Made by a program: the position numbers and the translations under genes. From an uncultured Acidobacteriia bacterium (lineage in GTDB: Bacteria; Acidobacteriota; Terriglobia; Bryobacterales; Bryobacteraceae), in contig CAIVPR010000008.1 in the NCBI GenBank assembly GCA_903907865.1, positions 21,542 through 85,541 of the forward strand: DNA of 64,000 nt, in the 5' to 3' direction. This document shows, piece by piece, positions 34,714 to 42,928 of this stretch (its first letter is position 1; every line of letters begins with the position of its first letter). The notes below the pieces were generated by a model. It was not told where the DNA came from and ran no database searches. It saw only the letters and a program-made list of their open reading frames with translations.

Positions 34714-35505
34714 TCAGTACTGGATAGAAAGGATGGCTGTGCCGCCGACTACTGCGTCAAGCCGCATCGCCGCCGACGCCTGTTTCGCCGATACCTCCAC
34801 ATACCCGGCGCTTCCCGCCAGCGCGAAGGCGGCCTCCTCCCCCGACTCCTCGTAGGTTGCCCGGAACCGCGACACCGAACCATTGCCGACGGCCAGATCG
34901 AACGGCCTCTCCGCCAACCAACCGAATTCCGCGCAGCGGAAGTTCGTCACAATATTGCCGAACCTGTCCACGGAGAGGACCCGGCCCGACCATCGTGCAT
35001 GGTCTATCCGTACCGGTACACAGGCATCCAGCCGGCGCACCCCGTCCACCGGCGTCCCGAGAGCATCCGGGCCAATTCCGGCGGCCAATTGTCCCGCGAT
35101 CGGCGCAAATACATCGCGTCCGTGGAAGGTCCGGCTCACCGGCTGCCGGAAATACCGGGCGGCAGAGATCCGTCGCGCCGTCCATGAGCCAGCCACGTCC
35201 AAGGCCATGGTCAGCACCCCGTTGTCCGGAGCCAGAAAGAAGTGGCTCCCCGCCTCGACCAGAATCGGCAGGCGGGCACCGCCCACGCCCGGATCCACCA
35301 CAACAACGTGGATGGTCCCCGGCGGAAAGCAGTACCAGGACTGGGCAAGCTTGTACGACGCCTCGAGGATGGCATACGGAGCCACCTCGTGGGTGATGTC
35401 GACCACGGTCGCGGCGGGGCAGACCGAGAGGATCGCGCCCTTCATCGCCCCCACGTAGTGGTCGGACGTGCCGAAGTCGGTCAGAAGGGTGACGATTGGT
35501 CTCAT
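34714..35505 (-). CDS. SAM hydroxide adenosyltransferase (DUF62) family protein
   Basis: This 263-residue protein starts at the ATG (35505): RPIVTLLTDFGTSDHYVGAM, then VVVVDPGVGGARLPILVE and SRTFHGRDVFAPIAGQLA, the three signature blocks of the family that cleaves S-adenosylmethionine to adenosine and methionine using a hydroxide ion. The C-terminal domain (VLSVDRFGNIVTNF) binds the adenosine in the trimer interface. Fluorinase and chlorinase relatives need specific halide-binding insertions; none was recognised. It is divergent from the cysteine desulfurase gene, with 30 bases between. Confidence 0.9.
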   Translation of the reverse strand: MRPIVTLLTDFGTSDHYVGAMKGAILSVCPAATVVDITHEVAPYAILEASYKLAQSWYCFPPGTIHVVVVDPGVGGARLPILVEAGSHFFLAPDNGVLTMALDVAGSWTARRISAARYFRQPVSRTFHGRDVFAPIAGQLAAGIGPDALGTPVDGVRRLDACVPVRIDHARWSGRVLSVDRFGNIVTNFRCAEFGWLAERPFDLAVGNGSVSRFRATYEESGEEAAFALAGSAGYVEVSAKQASAAMRLDAVVGGTAILSIQY

Positions 35506-35535
35506 GGTTTTCCGGTAGCGATAAACTGGGAACAG

Positions 35536-36708
35536 GTGTCCCACTACTATTTCGACCACAACGCGACTTCGCCCGTCGCGCCCGGGGTGCTGCAATGCCT
35601 CGTGGATTCGATCGCCGAAGTTTCCGGCAACGCGTCCAGCATCCATTATTATGGCCAGGCCGCGAAACGGAAGCTGGAAGGCGCGCGCCGCAAGCTTGCC
35701 GGGTCGCTGGGCTGCGATCCCCGGGAACTCGTTTTCACCTCAGGGGGCACGGAGAGCGACAACCTTGCGATCCTGGGCGTCGGTCGCAAGGCACTGCGCG
35801 AAACGGGCCGCGCCCACGTGGTCACCAGCGCCATCGAGCACCCGGCCGTCCTGAACGCCTGCACCCAGTTGGAACGCGAAGGCGCGCAACTGACGGTCCT
35901 GCCGGTGGACGGCGTTGGACGCGTGGAACCGGGCGATGTCAAGCGCGCCTTGCGTCCCGATACCTGCTTGGTCTCGATCCACCATGCCAACAACGAAATC
36001 GGCACCATCGAGCCCGTCGCCAAGCTGGCAAAAGCCGCCCGCGAAGGCGGTGCGCTCTTCCACACGGACGCGGTGCAGACCGTCGGCCGCACGCCGGTCG
36101 ACGCGCGCGTGCTGGGAATCGACTTGATGTCGATCGGCGGCCACAAGTGCGGCGGCCCCAAAGGCGTGGGAGCCCTATATATAAGGAAGGGCGTGGAGCT
36201 GGATGCGATCCTGCATGGCGGACACCACGAGCGCGACCGGCGCGCGGGCACCGAGAACGTGCCGGGTGCCGTGGCGCTGGCGGCCGCGATTTCCGGTGGC
36301 CCCGACCTGTGGATCGGCATCGCCGGCCTGCGGGACCGCCTCGAACGCGGAGTTTTGGCCCGCGTGCCCGGTACCCGACTCAACGGCGACCCGTCGAGCC
36401 GCCTGTCCAACACCAGCAATATCGCCTTCGACGGCATCGGCGGGGAGGCCATGGTGATCTCGCTGGACCTGCGGGGGTACGCGGTGTCGAGCGGCTCGGC
36501 CTGCTCCAGCGGCGCGGTCGAACCTTCGCACGTTCTCCTCGCGCTCGGCATGGACAAGCAGACGGCCCGGTCGTGCGTGCGTTTCTCGCTGGGCCCCGGA
36601 AACACGGTGGAACAGGTCGACGGACTGATCGAAGCGGTCGCGGACAGCGTGGCGCACCTGCGCAGGGTTTCGCCGGCACCTCTGACCCGGGAGTTCGCCC
36701 ATGCATGA
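35536..36708 (+). CDS. Cysteine desulfurase (NifS/IscS type)
   Basis: This 390-residue PLP enzyme moves sulfur from cysteine to a persulfide. YFDHNATSPVAPGV opens it, the PLP lysine lies in MSIGGHKCGGPKGVG and the catalytic cysteine in VSSGSACSSGAVEPSHVL (class I loop). HHANNEIGTIEPV and HTDAVQTVGR hold other cofactor contacts. The start is GTG at 35536; no ATG keeps the first strand. Its last 8 bases overlap mnmA, which indicates that its main client is MnmA for tRNA 2-thiouridine. No IscU or IscR gene is present. Confidence 0.94.
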   Translation: MSHYYFDHNATSPVAPGVLQCLVDSIAEVSGNASSIHYYGQAAKRKLEGARRKLAGSLGCDPRELVFTSGGTESDNLAILGVGRKALRETGRAHVVTSAIEHPAVLNACTQLEREGAQLTVLPVDGVGRVEPGDVKRALRPDTCLVSIHHANNEIGTIEPVAKLAKAAREGGALFHTDAVQTVGRTPVDARVLGIDLMSIGGHKCGGPKGVGALYIRKGVELDAILHGGHHERDRRAGTENVPGAVALAAAISGGPDLWIGIAGLRDRLERGVLARVPGTRLNGDPSSRLSNTSNIAFDGIGGEAMVISLDLRGYAVSSGSACSSGAVEPSHVLLALGMDKQTARSCVRFSLGPGNTVEQVDGLIEAVADSVAHLRRVSPAPLTREFAHA

Positions 36709-37804
36709 CGCCTTGATTGCGGTCGCGATGTCCGGCGGCGTCGACAGTTCCGCCGTTGCGGCGCTGATGAAGCGCCAGGGCCACAATGTGGCGGGCTTGA
36801 CGATGCAGCTTTGGAACCAGCGCCGCCTGCCGCAACTCGCCACCGAGGCCACCACCGGACGATGCTGCTCGCTGGACGACGTCTACGACGCCCGGCGAGT
36901 GGCCGAACAGCTGGAGATGCCCTTCTACGTGGTCAACCTGGAGGAGCATTTCGAGGAATCCGTGGTCAAGCCGTTCGTGGCGGACTACCTTGAGGGACGC
37001 ACGCCGATTCCCTGCACGCACTGCAACACGTTCATCAAGTTCGACCGGTTCCTCGAACTGGCCGATTCCGTCGGGGCCAGGTCCATCGCCACCGGCCATT
37101 ATGCCCGCGTGACGCGAAACGACGATACGGGCCGCTGGGAGCTGCGCACCGCGGTCGATTTGTCCAAGGACCAGACCTATTTCCTATGGGGCCTGACGCA
37201 GGAGCAGCTATCGCGCACGCTCTTTCCGCTGGGCGGCATGACCAAGCCGGAGGTTCGGCAGTTGGCTGTTGACTTCGAACTCGCAGTGGCGGGCAAGCCG
37301 GAGAGCTACGAGATCTGTTTCGTCCCCAACGGCGACTACGCGGGCTTTATCGACGCATACCTCAATGAGAAGGGCGCGGGGGCGGTCGACGCACAGGGAG
37401 CCATCGTCCACGAGGACGGGCGCAAACTGGGGAACCACGCCGGGGCGCACCGTTTCACGGTCGGGCAGCGCAAGGGTTTGGGGATTGCAGCCCCCGAACC
37501 GCTATACGTGATTTCGACGGATCCGAAGTCGCAGACGGTCACCGTCGGTGGCAACGATTCCCTGTTGCGTTCGACTTTGGTGGCCCGCGATATCAACTGG
37601 ATTTCGTGGGCGGGCCTCGAAGCTCCGGCGCGCGTCGACGTGAGGATCCGCAACCGACATGTTCCGTCGCCGGCGGAGTTGGTGCCGCTGCCGGGCGGCC
37701 GGGTCGAAGTGCGGTTCGACGTGCCGCAGCGTGCCGTCACCCCCGGACAAGGCGCGGTGTTTTACTCGGGCGACCTGGTGGTTGGCGGCGGTTGGATTGA
37801 ATAG
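36701..37804 (+). CDS. mnmA: tRNA 2-thiouridine synthetase
   Basis: This 367-residue enzyme has the PP-loop AVAMSGGVDSSAVAAL for adenylation of U34, the catalytic cysteines in IPCTHCNTFIKF and ESYEICFVPNGDY, and the C-terminal beta domain. TYFLWGLTQEQLSRTLFPLG and TVGQRKGLGIAAPEPLYV are conserved family blocks. It installs the 2-thio group of tRNA Lys, Glu and Gln using sulfur from the neighbouring desulfurase, whose gene overlaps by 8 bases. Classical enzymes read DSQDICF at the second cysteine; this one has ESYEICF. Confidence 0.96.
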   Translation: MHDALIAVAMSGGVDSSAVAALMKRQGHNVAGLTMQLWNQRRLPQLATEATTGRCCSLDDVYDARRVAEQLEMPFYVVNLEEHFEESVVKPFVADYLEGRTPIPCTHCNTFIKFDRFLELADSVGARSIATGHYARVTRNDDTGRWELRTAVDLSKDQTYFLWGLTQEQLSRTLFPLGGMTKPEVRQLAVDFELAVAGKPESYEICFVPNGDYAGFIDAYLNEKGAGAVDAQGAIVHEDGRKLGNHAGAHRFTVGQRKGLGIAAPEPLYVISTDPKSQTVTVGGNDSLLRSTLVARDINWISWAGLEAPARVDVRIRNRHVPSPAELVPLPGGRVEVRFDVPQRAVTPGQGAVFYSGDLVVGGGWIE

Positions 37805-37821
37805 CGCCGGGATCGAATAGC

Positions 37822-38721
37822 TTGGCAACCCGCTCCTGGTTCCGGAATACGTTCGAGGCCGCTTTGGCGCGTTGCATGCTTGCGGCGCTGGAGTACACGC
37901 CCCGCAGCGCAGCCGAGCACCTCGGAGCCGGACTTGCCCTCGCTCTCGACGCGCTTGTCCCGCGCCTCCGCCAGACGGCCGACAAGAATCTGACCTTCGC
38001 CTACCCGGATCGGGATGCCGCATGGCGCCGCCAGACCGTCGACGGCGTCTATCGCTCCATCGGGCGGTTGCTGGTGGCGTTCGCAAAGCTGCCCGGCATC
38101 AATCGCGGGAACGTGGCCGGTTGGATCCGGTACGAGGGCTTTGAACACTACGCGAAGGCCAAGGCCAAAGGCAAGGGGGTGCTGTTCGCGACGGCCCACC
38201 TCGGGAACTGGGAACTGAGCGCATACGCCCACGCCCTGCTGACGGAACCGATGAACGTGGTGGTCCGACCGCTCGACAATCCGGTGCTGGATGAGTTTGT
38301 GGAGGCCCGCCGCGGAGGATCCGGCAACAAGCTGCTCTCGAAGCGCGACTTCGCGCGGTCCATCCTGCGGGCACTCAAGGACAACGAGCCTGTCGGCATC
38401 CTTGTGGACCAGAACTGGTCCCCCGACAATGGCGTTTTTGTTCCGTTTTTCGGGATGCCGGCCTGCACCAACTCAACGTTCGCGAAGATGGCGGCGAGAA
38501 GCGGGGCCGCGGTGATCCCCGGCTTTGCCTTCTGGAACGAGGGCGAACGGAAGTACGTCCTCCGCTTCTATCCCGAGGTGGAAGTTACTGGAGATGCGGA
38601 GACTGACACGGCGAGGGTGCAAGCCGCCGTCGAAGCCGCCATCCGGGAGCACCCGGACCAGTGGCTGTGGATCCACCGCCGCTGGAAGACGCGTCCGGAA
38701 GGAAGTCCGAGCCTGTATTAG
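37822..38721 (+). CDS. LpxL/HtrB-like lysophospholipid acyltransferase
   Basis: This 299-residue membrane-associated acyltransferase of the lauroyl/myristoyl transferase family for lipid A-type acceptors has the catalytic HxxxxE motif in FATAHLGNWELSAYAHAL and the later block GILVDQNWSPDNGVFVPFFG. The C-terminus ends with PDQWLWIHRRWKTRPEG, a family signature. A hydrophobic N-terminus and an early amphipathic helix fit membrane attachment. The start is TTG at 37822, 17 bases after mnmA; a later ATG would lose the first helix. Co-transcription with mnmA is probable. Confidence 0.9.
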   Translation: MATRSWFRNTFEAALARCMLAALEYTPRSAAEHLGAGLALALDALVPRLRQTADKNLTFAYPDRDAAWRRQTVDGVYRSIGRLLVAFAKLPGINRGNVAGWIRYEGFEHYAKAKAKGKGVLFATAHLGNWELSAYAHALLTEPMNVVVRPLDNPVLDEFVEARRGGSGNKLLSKRDFARSILRALKDNEPVGILVDQNWSPDNGVFVPFFGMPACTNSTFAKMAARSGAAVIPGFAFWNEGERKYVLRFYPEVEVTGDAETDTARVQAAVEAAIREHPDQWLWIHRRWKTRPEGSPSLY

Positions 38722-38755
38722 GACATTTTCGGAATTACGGTAACCGCGGCGCATC

Positions 38756-38845
38756 TCGGTTCCCCGAACAAACGCTCCCTCGCGGTCGCGGCTCGGCCGA
38801 ATCAGCATTGTTACCGAGGCACGACCGCAAGGGAGTGTTTGTTCG
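38756..38845. repeat. Interspersed inverted repeat, copy B (complete hairpin)
   Basis: The left arm (38756-38808) repeats copy A at 28735. In this copy a second arm at 38822-38845 is the reverse complement of 38765-38788 (22 of 24 positions), so the DNA can form a long hairpin with a loop of about 33 bases. It lies between two converging genes. The two-armed form resembles REP/BIME-like mobile palindromes. Confidence 0.65.
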
Positions 38846-38863
38846 AAAAGCTCGAAGACGGAC

Positions 38864-38894
38864 AAAGGGGGGCGGATTCGATCCGCCCCCCTTT
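38864..38894. terminator. Bidirectional hairpin between converging genes
   Basis: A perfect 14-base-pair stem (38864-38877 and 38881-38894, three-base loop) ends in AAA/TTT on either side. It stands 23 bases after the stop of the minus-strand oxidoreductase gene and can serve both converging transcripts. Confidence 0.7.
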
Positions 38895-38917
38895 CCGATC
38901 CATCGCTTGCGAGAACC

Positions 38918-40411
38918 CTAGCTCAGCACGTATCCCTTGCGGAAGGTCGGCTTCAGGTACTTGTTGGCCTCGGGGCTGTTGGTGAACCGACCCTTGACCG
39001 CATCCCACTCCAGCTTGCCTTCCACGCGCAGTGCGATCACGCCGAGCAGCATCCATTCGACGAAGGGTACCGCGTTGTTGAAGTTCGAGCAGGCCGGATC
39101 GCCGCCCTTGCACGAACGGATCCAGTCCTGGTAATGCCCAGGCGACCGCGTGAGCAGCGGCTCAGGCATCTTGTAGTCCCGCATGTCCTCGACCGGCAGC
39201 AGCCGGGTCTGTTCGCCGTACGTTCCGGTGGTCATCATCCCCTTGGAGCCGATGAAAAGGCTCCCATTGGGCTGAGTTTGGCGCGCGTCCGCGGCTTTCG
39301 CGTCCTCGTAGGAGGCCCAATTGAAGACGCGTCCGACATATCCCGTCGGAGTTACGGCGGGACGGGGATCGCTCGCCCTGCGCGGACGCGAGGGCAGGTC
39401 GCCCAGAAGTTCGCCAGCCGGAACGCCGTCGATCTTGGGGCTTTCCTTCAAGCCGTCATGCCAGAAGATGTCAACCGCCGGCATACTGCCGCGGGCCGGG
39501 AAGCTGTACTTGATCACCGACTTCTTCGGGAACATGAAGTTGCTGGTGCCTTCCTTGCTGATGCATTCGACCGACGTCGGGGCCGACATGCCCAAACGCA
39601 GCGCAAGGTTCGGGGCGCCAAGGATGTGGCAAGCCATGTCGCCCAGCGCGCCGCAGCCAAAGTCGTAGAAGCCGCGCCAGTTGAAGGGCTGGTAGAAGTT
39701 GCCGTACTGGTTGGGGTAGCCCTCGCCGCCGGCGGTGAACGGTCGGTCGGCCGCGCTGCCCAGCCAAGATTGCCAGTCGAGGGTAGCCGGAGTGGGCGTC
39801 GGGGCGGGGATTTCGGTCACGCCCTGCGGCCACCACGGGCGGTCGGTCCAAGCGTGCACTTCCTTGACGTCGCCGATGGCACCGGACCAGACGATCTCGG
39901 CGGCTTGCCGCGTGCCTTCGTTGGAGTAGCCCTGGTTGCCCATCTGCGTGGCAACACCGTACTTGCGGGAGGCATCGAGCATGGCCCGCGCTTCGAACAC
40001 GGTGCGGACGAGCGGCTTCTGGACGTAGACGTGTTTGCCGAGTTGCATCGCGGAGATGGCCGCAGTGGCATGCATGAAGTCCGGAATCGTGACGATGACG
40101 GCGTCGATGTTGGCGTGTTCGGCGTCGAGCATCTTGCGGAAGTCGGAGTACTTGGGAGCTTTTTCGTACTCCTTAAACTTCTTCGCGGCGCGGGCTTGGT
40201 CGACGTCGCAGAGGGCTACGATGTTTTCCTTCGCGCAGCCTGTGATGTCGCTGTCAGCCTTGCCGCCGGCACCGATGGACGCGATGTTGAGCTTCTCGTT
40301 GGGCGACTTGTAGCCCAAGGCTTTGAGTGAGGGGGTGCTCCCGAATCCGGCGGTTGGAATCGCACCGGCAAGCAGAGAGCCGAAAAAGAAATGTCGTCTG
40401 TTCAGTTCCAT
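38918..40411 (-). CDS. Tat-exported Gfo/Idh/MocA oxidoreductase
   Basis: The protein has 497 residues from the ATG at 40411, chosen because NRRHFFFGSLLAGAIPTA is a twin-arginine signal; an upstream ATG at 40441 adds ten residues. The Rossmann part has LNIASIGAGGKADSD for NAD(P), NIDAVIVTIPDFMHAT, and YVQKPLVRTVFEA as the EKP-equivalent block. The C-terminal alpha/beta domain is long, as in the exported Bryobacter/Planctomycete group. These enzymes oxidise sugars or their derivatives (known family) and, being Tat-exported with cofactor bound, act in the periplasm. A TATAAT box lies 32 bases upstream of the ATG. Confidence 0.92.
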   Translation of the reverse strand: MELNRRHFFFGSLLAGAIPTAGFGSTPSLKALGYKSPNEKLNIASIGAGGKADSDITGCAKENIVALCDVDQARAAKKFKEYEKAPKYSDFRKMLDAEHANIDAVIVTIPDFMHATAAISAMQLGKHVYVQKPLVRTVFEARAMLDASRKYGVATQMGNQGYSNEGTRQAAEIVWSGAIGDVKEVHAWTDRPWWPQGVTEIPAPTPTPATLDWQSWLGSAADRPFTAGGEGYPNQYGNFYQPFNWRGFYDFGCGALGDMACHILGAPNLALRLGMSAPTSVECISKEGTSNFMFPKKSVIKYSFPARGSMPAVDIFWHDGLKESPKIDGVPAGELLGDLPSRPRRASDPRPAVTPTGYVGRVFNWASYEDAKAADARQTQPNGSLFIGSKGMMTTGTYGEQTRLLPVEDMRDYKMPEPLLTRSPGHYQDWIRSCKGGDPACSNFNNAVPFVEWMLLGVIALRVEGKLEWDAVKGRFTNSPEANKYLKPTFRKGYVLS

Positions 40412-40442
40412 GAACGTATGGGCCTCCCGTCGGCCACCCATT

Positions 40443-40448
40443 ATTATA
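40443..40448 (-). promoter_or_regulatory. -10 box of the Gfo/Idh/MocA gene
   Basis: Read on the minus strand the sequence is TATAAT, a perfect -10 hexamer, placed 32 bases before the ATG at 40411. A ribosome site GGGAGG follows about 12 bases before the ATG. A -35 box was not clear. Confidence 0.55.
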
Positions 40449-40512
40449 TGCCCGTTCGGGCGTCAAGTGTCAGGAGTTGGGTTGGGGTTTTTGCGGAGTT
40501 GCGGAATCATGG

Positions 40513-40775
40513 TATAGTGATGCTGAAGGGAACCACCGATTCGCAGTCGGCGGTCCCCTGTCGGCCAAGCTAGAGTTCGAGTTTGAACTTCAGCTTGAAT
40601 CGGCGTTTCCGTAGACGAGCTAGGAAAGTCACCAGCATCAGAAGAACCATTCGGTCCCCCTTTCCACTCCGAGTGGATTTGCAGACCCCGCCCTCAGATG
40701 GCGGGGTTTTGCATTTTCGGAGCCCGAGGCCACCGCTCTGCACCAAAAGTGCAGCCAGTGGCCGCTCCATGCAAA
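40513..40775 (+). ncRNA. Candidate structured small RNA, copy 1
   Basis: An extended -10 (TGGTATAGT, hexamer at 40513-40518) is followed by GGGAACC, which pairs with GGTCCCC at 40553-40559 around CCGA/TCGG. A second hairpin is AAGCT/AGCTT around GTTC/GAAC (40567-40595). TGATGCTG at the 5' edge complements CAGCATCA at 40633-40640. A rho-independent terminator follows at 40686-40710. Beyond it lies a long hairpin (TTTGCAT at 40708-40714 with ATGCAAA at 40769-40775, plus GGAGC/GCTCC and GGCCAC/GTGGCC). The transcript is probably 40525 to about 40710. I do not recognise the family; SRP RNA, 6S and tmRNA patterns were not evident. Confidence 0.6.
40686..40710 (+). terminator. Terminator of RNA copy 1
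   Basis: Stem CCCCGCC (40686-40692) with GGCGGGG (40700-40706), seven-base loop, then TTTT and another T-run four bases later. Confidence 0.75.
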
Positions 40776-40887
40776 CTGCGACTCCGCAAGACCCGGAACG
40801 GACATCCCCATGCTAGTGGGTTTGAGGGCCGGACGCCATACCTCCAAAATCCGCATGGGGGTATACTTGCGCCAGCCCGAAATCTGG

Positions 40888-41147
40888 TATAGTGATGCTG
40901 AAGGGAGCCCGCGATTCGCACTCACAGGCCCCCTGTCGGCCAAGCTAGAGTTCGAGTTTGAACTCCAGCTTGATTCGGCTTCCTAAAACGAGCTAGGATA
41001 GACACCAGCATCAAGAAGACCATTCGGTCCCCCTTTCCACTCCGAGTGGATTTGCAGACCCCGCCCTCACTGGCGGGGTTTTGCATTTTCGGAGCCCGAG
41101 GCCACCGCACTACACCAAAAGTGCAGCCAGTGGCCGCTCCATGCAAA
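40888..41147 (+). ncRNA. Candidate structured small RNA, copy 2
   Basis: This copy has the same order of elements as copy 1. TGGTATAGT has its hexamer at 40888-40893; GGGAGCC pairs with GGCCCCC, where the A-T pair of copy 1 has become G-C, a compensatory change. The AAGCT/AGCTT hairpin, the TGATGCTG/CAGCATCA pair, the terminator (41059-41082) and the long downstream hairpin ending ATGCAAA (41141-41147) follow. The apical part of the first hairpin is rebuilt (GCGATTCGC here), so paired positions are kept while sequence drifts, as expected for a functional RNA. The transcript is probably 40900 to about 41082. Confidence 0.6.
41059..41082 (+). terminator. Terminator of RNA copy 2
   Basis: Stem CCCCGCC (41059-41065) with GGCGGGG (41072-41078), loop shortened by one base relative to copy 1, then TTTT. 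Conservation of the stem with change in the loop supports function. Confidence 0.75.
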
Positions 41148-41448
41148 CTGCGACTCTGCAAGACTTCGGAACGGACATCCCCATCCTAGCGGGATTTGAG
41201 CTTCAACACCATACCTCCAAAATCGGCGTGGGAATAGGTATCGATTCGATGGATCGGGCCCATCCATTCTTGCTCTGGATCTGCCCGCGCACTTCCAGTG
41301 ACACCAAAACCGCGCCATGGTATGCCCGTCCCCGATCAGACCAAAAACCGGAAATGCCCAAAGAACTCCATACGCGAGCACGCACTGCAACAGCCCCACT
41401 CCTGCATGCGTTTATGCCATTTGTCCCGAAAACTTTCTCTTCCCTCCC

Positions 41449-41477
41449 TTGACATATTTGGTGGGCCGCACTAACAT
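41449..41477 (+). promoter_or_regulatory. Sigma-70 promoter of the aminotransferase gene
   Basis: TTGACA (41449-41454), 17 bases, then TAACAT (41472-41477): a near-consensus promoter. The predicted start near 41484 leaves a 5' leader of about 160 bases before the ATG at 41645. The region 41232-41448 upstream holds nothing that I recognise. Confidence 0.6.
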
Positions 41478-41644
41478 AACTCTAACCGTCCTTTCCAGGT
41501 CGCTACGACGCGGCCATCTCAAAGCAGCACCCCTCCCAGTCAGAGTCCGTCTCCCAGACATTGGTTGCGCCCCGTCGGGACGCAGCCGGATTCCATCCAT
41601 CCAACCCGGTCCGGCCAATGAGCCCGGTCCAAGAAGAGGTTTCC

Positions 41645-42811
41645 ATGTCCAAAGTTCTTGAAAGCGGTATCGAGTCCCTTTCCGACCGCGGCTACTCGCG
41701 CCGCCATATCGGTCGAATCATGTCCGCCATCACGGCCGGCGTCTCGGCCCTTCCCTTCACCGAATATGCCCAGGCCCAAGAGGCCGAACGCCGGACGCGC
41801 GGCGGCGGTGCGCGTGGAGCGATGGACCCCGATGTGGTCCGGATCAGTTCCAATGAGAATCCCCTTGGCCCCTCCAAGGAAGGCCTCGAGGCGATCATGA
41901 AGATCGCGCCTCTTGGTGGACGCTATTCCCCCACCGGCGAGCAACAGGACTTCGTCAAGACCGTCGCCCAGATGGAGGGAGTGAAGGAGGAATGCGTGGC
42001 CGCATTCGCCGGATCGAGCGACCCGCTCTTCCGTTCGGCCTGCGCCTTCGTCTCCCCCACACGCAGCTGGACCATGGCCGACCCCGGCTACGGCAGCGGC
42101 GCGTCCTCCTTCATCGGCGCGAAGACCGTCAAGGTCCCGCTCTGCAAGGACTACTCGCATGATGCCGAGGCCATGATCAAGATGGACCCGAACGCGGGTG
42201 CCTACTACGTCTGCAACCCGAACAACCCGTCCGGCACGCTAACCTCCCGCGAAAAGATCGAATACCTCCTGGCGCACAAGCAGAAGGACGCCGTGGTGAT
42301 CGTCGACGAGGCCTACATCCACTTCTCCGAAAACGCCAAACCCGCAAGCGACCTCGTCGCGGCGGGCAAGGACGTGATCGTCCTCCGGACCTTCTCCAAG
42401 GTCTATGGCATGGCGGGCATCCGCGCCGGCTTCGCGCTGGGTCGCCCGGATCTCTTGGCGAAGTTGCGCCCGTACGGCGGCGGCATGCTGCCGATCACCG
42501 GCCTCGCCTGCGCCACGGCCAGCATGAAGGCCAAGGGACTCGTGCCCGAACGGATGGCCATCAACAAGAAGATCCGCGAGAACACCTTCAACTTCATGGA
42601 GAAGAAGAAAATCAAATACGTCCCGAGCGAGACCAACTTCTTCATGATGGAGACCAACCGGCCGGGTCAGGAAGTCGCCACGGCCTTCATGAAGGAGAAG
42701 ATCATGATCGGACGTGTTTGGCCCGCTTGGCCGACACATGTCCGGGTCACGGTCGGAACGCAGGCCGAGATGGACAAGTTCACCGCGGCGCTCGACAAGA
42801 TCATGGCGTAG
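41645..42811 (+). CDS. Tat-signal HisC-like PLP aminotransferase
   Basis: This 388-residue fold-type I aminotransferase is related to histidinol-phosphate aminotransferase: RISSNENPLGPSKEGLEAI, YVCNPNNPSGTLTSREKI, VVIVDEAYIHF and the PLP lysine in VLRTFSKVYGMAGIRAGFAL. The first 45 residues contain YSRRHIGRIMSAITAG and end FTEYAQAQ, a twin-arginine signal, which cytosolic HisC lacks. It is probably folded with PLP inside and exported. It is not in a histidine operon; the gene after it is a TonB receptor. AGAGG precedes the ATG at 41645; the longer frame to 41561 is less likely. Confidence 0.9.
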   Translation: MSKVLESGIESLSDRGYSRRHIGRIMSAITAGVSALPFTEYAQAQEAERRTRGGGARGAMDPDVVRISSNENPLGPSKEGLEAIMKIAPLGGRYSPTGEQQDFVKTVAQMEGVKEECVAAFAGSSDPLFRSACAFVSPTRSWTMADPGYGSGASSFIGAKTVKVPLCKDYSHDAEAMIKMDPNAGAYYVCNPNNPSGTLTSREKIEYLLAHKQKDAVVIVDEAYIHFSENAKPASDLVAAGKDVIVLRTFSKVYGMAGIRAGFALGRPDLLAKLRPYGGGMLPITGLACATASMKAKGLVPERMAINKKIRENTFNFMEKKKIKYVPSETNFFMMETNRPGQEVATAFMKEKIMIGRVWPAWPTHVRVTVGTQAEMDKFTAALDKIMA

Positions 42812-42841
42812 TCGTTTCCCCCCTTTTCCTCCACCACCGTC

Positions 42842-42868
42842 GCCCGGGCGCACCGCACGCGCCCGGGC
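42842..42868 (+). terminator. GC-rich hairpin after the aminotransferase gene
   Basis: A 10-base stem (GCCCGGGCGC at 42842-42851 with its complement at 42859-42868) lies 31 bases after the stop. No T-run follows, so it may be an mRNA-stabilising hairpin or a weak terminator before the TonB receptor gene. Confidence 0.4.
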
Positions 42869-42928
42869 TCAATCCCCCGCTGGATTGTTCCGCCCCGTCG
42901 CCTTTCTGACTATTGAAAGGAGAACCAC

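Larger units (their letters stand above)
40511..41231 (+). repeat. Tandem duplication of an RNA-like unit (about 375 bp)
   Basis: Two adjacent direct copies, roughly 40511-40860 and 40886-41231, differ mainly in a few stem and loop segments, while other blocks of 40 or more bases are nearly identical. Frames on both strands are broken by indels between copies, so the unit is not coding. The offset is 373-375 bases throughout. Confidence 0.9.

Noticed and set aside
34714..35505. Fluorinase/chlorinase function for the DUF62 protein
   Set aside because: The core fits hydroxide adenosyltransferases and no halide-specific insertion was seen.
40511..41231. CRISPR-like or IS-end interpretation of the tandem repeat
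   Set aside because: There are only two long copies, with no short regular repeats or spacers, no transposase and no target-site duplication.
40638..41399. Minus-strand frames in the tandem repeat (40638-40943 and 41067-41399)
   Set aside because: They share peptide stretches only because the DNA is duplicated; indels break the frames differently in each copy, so they are not genes.
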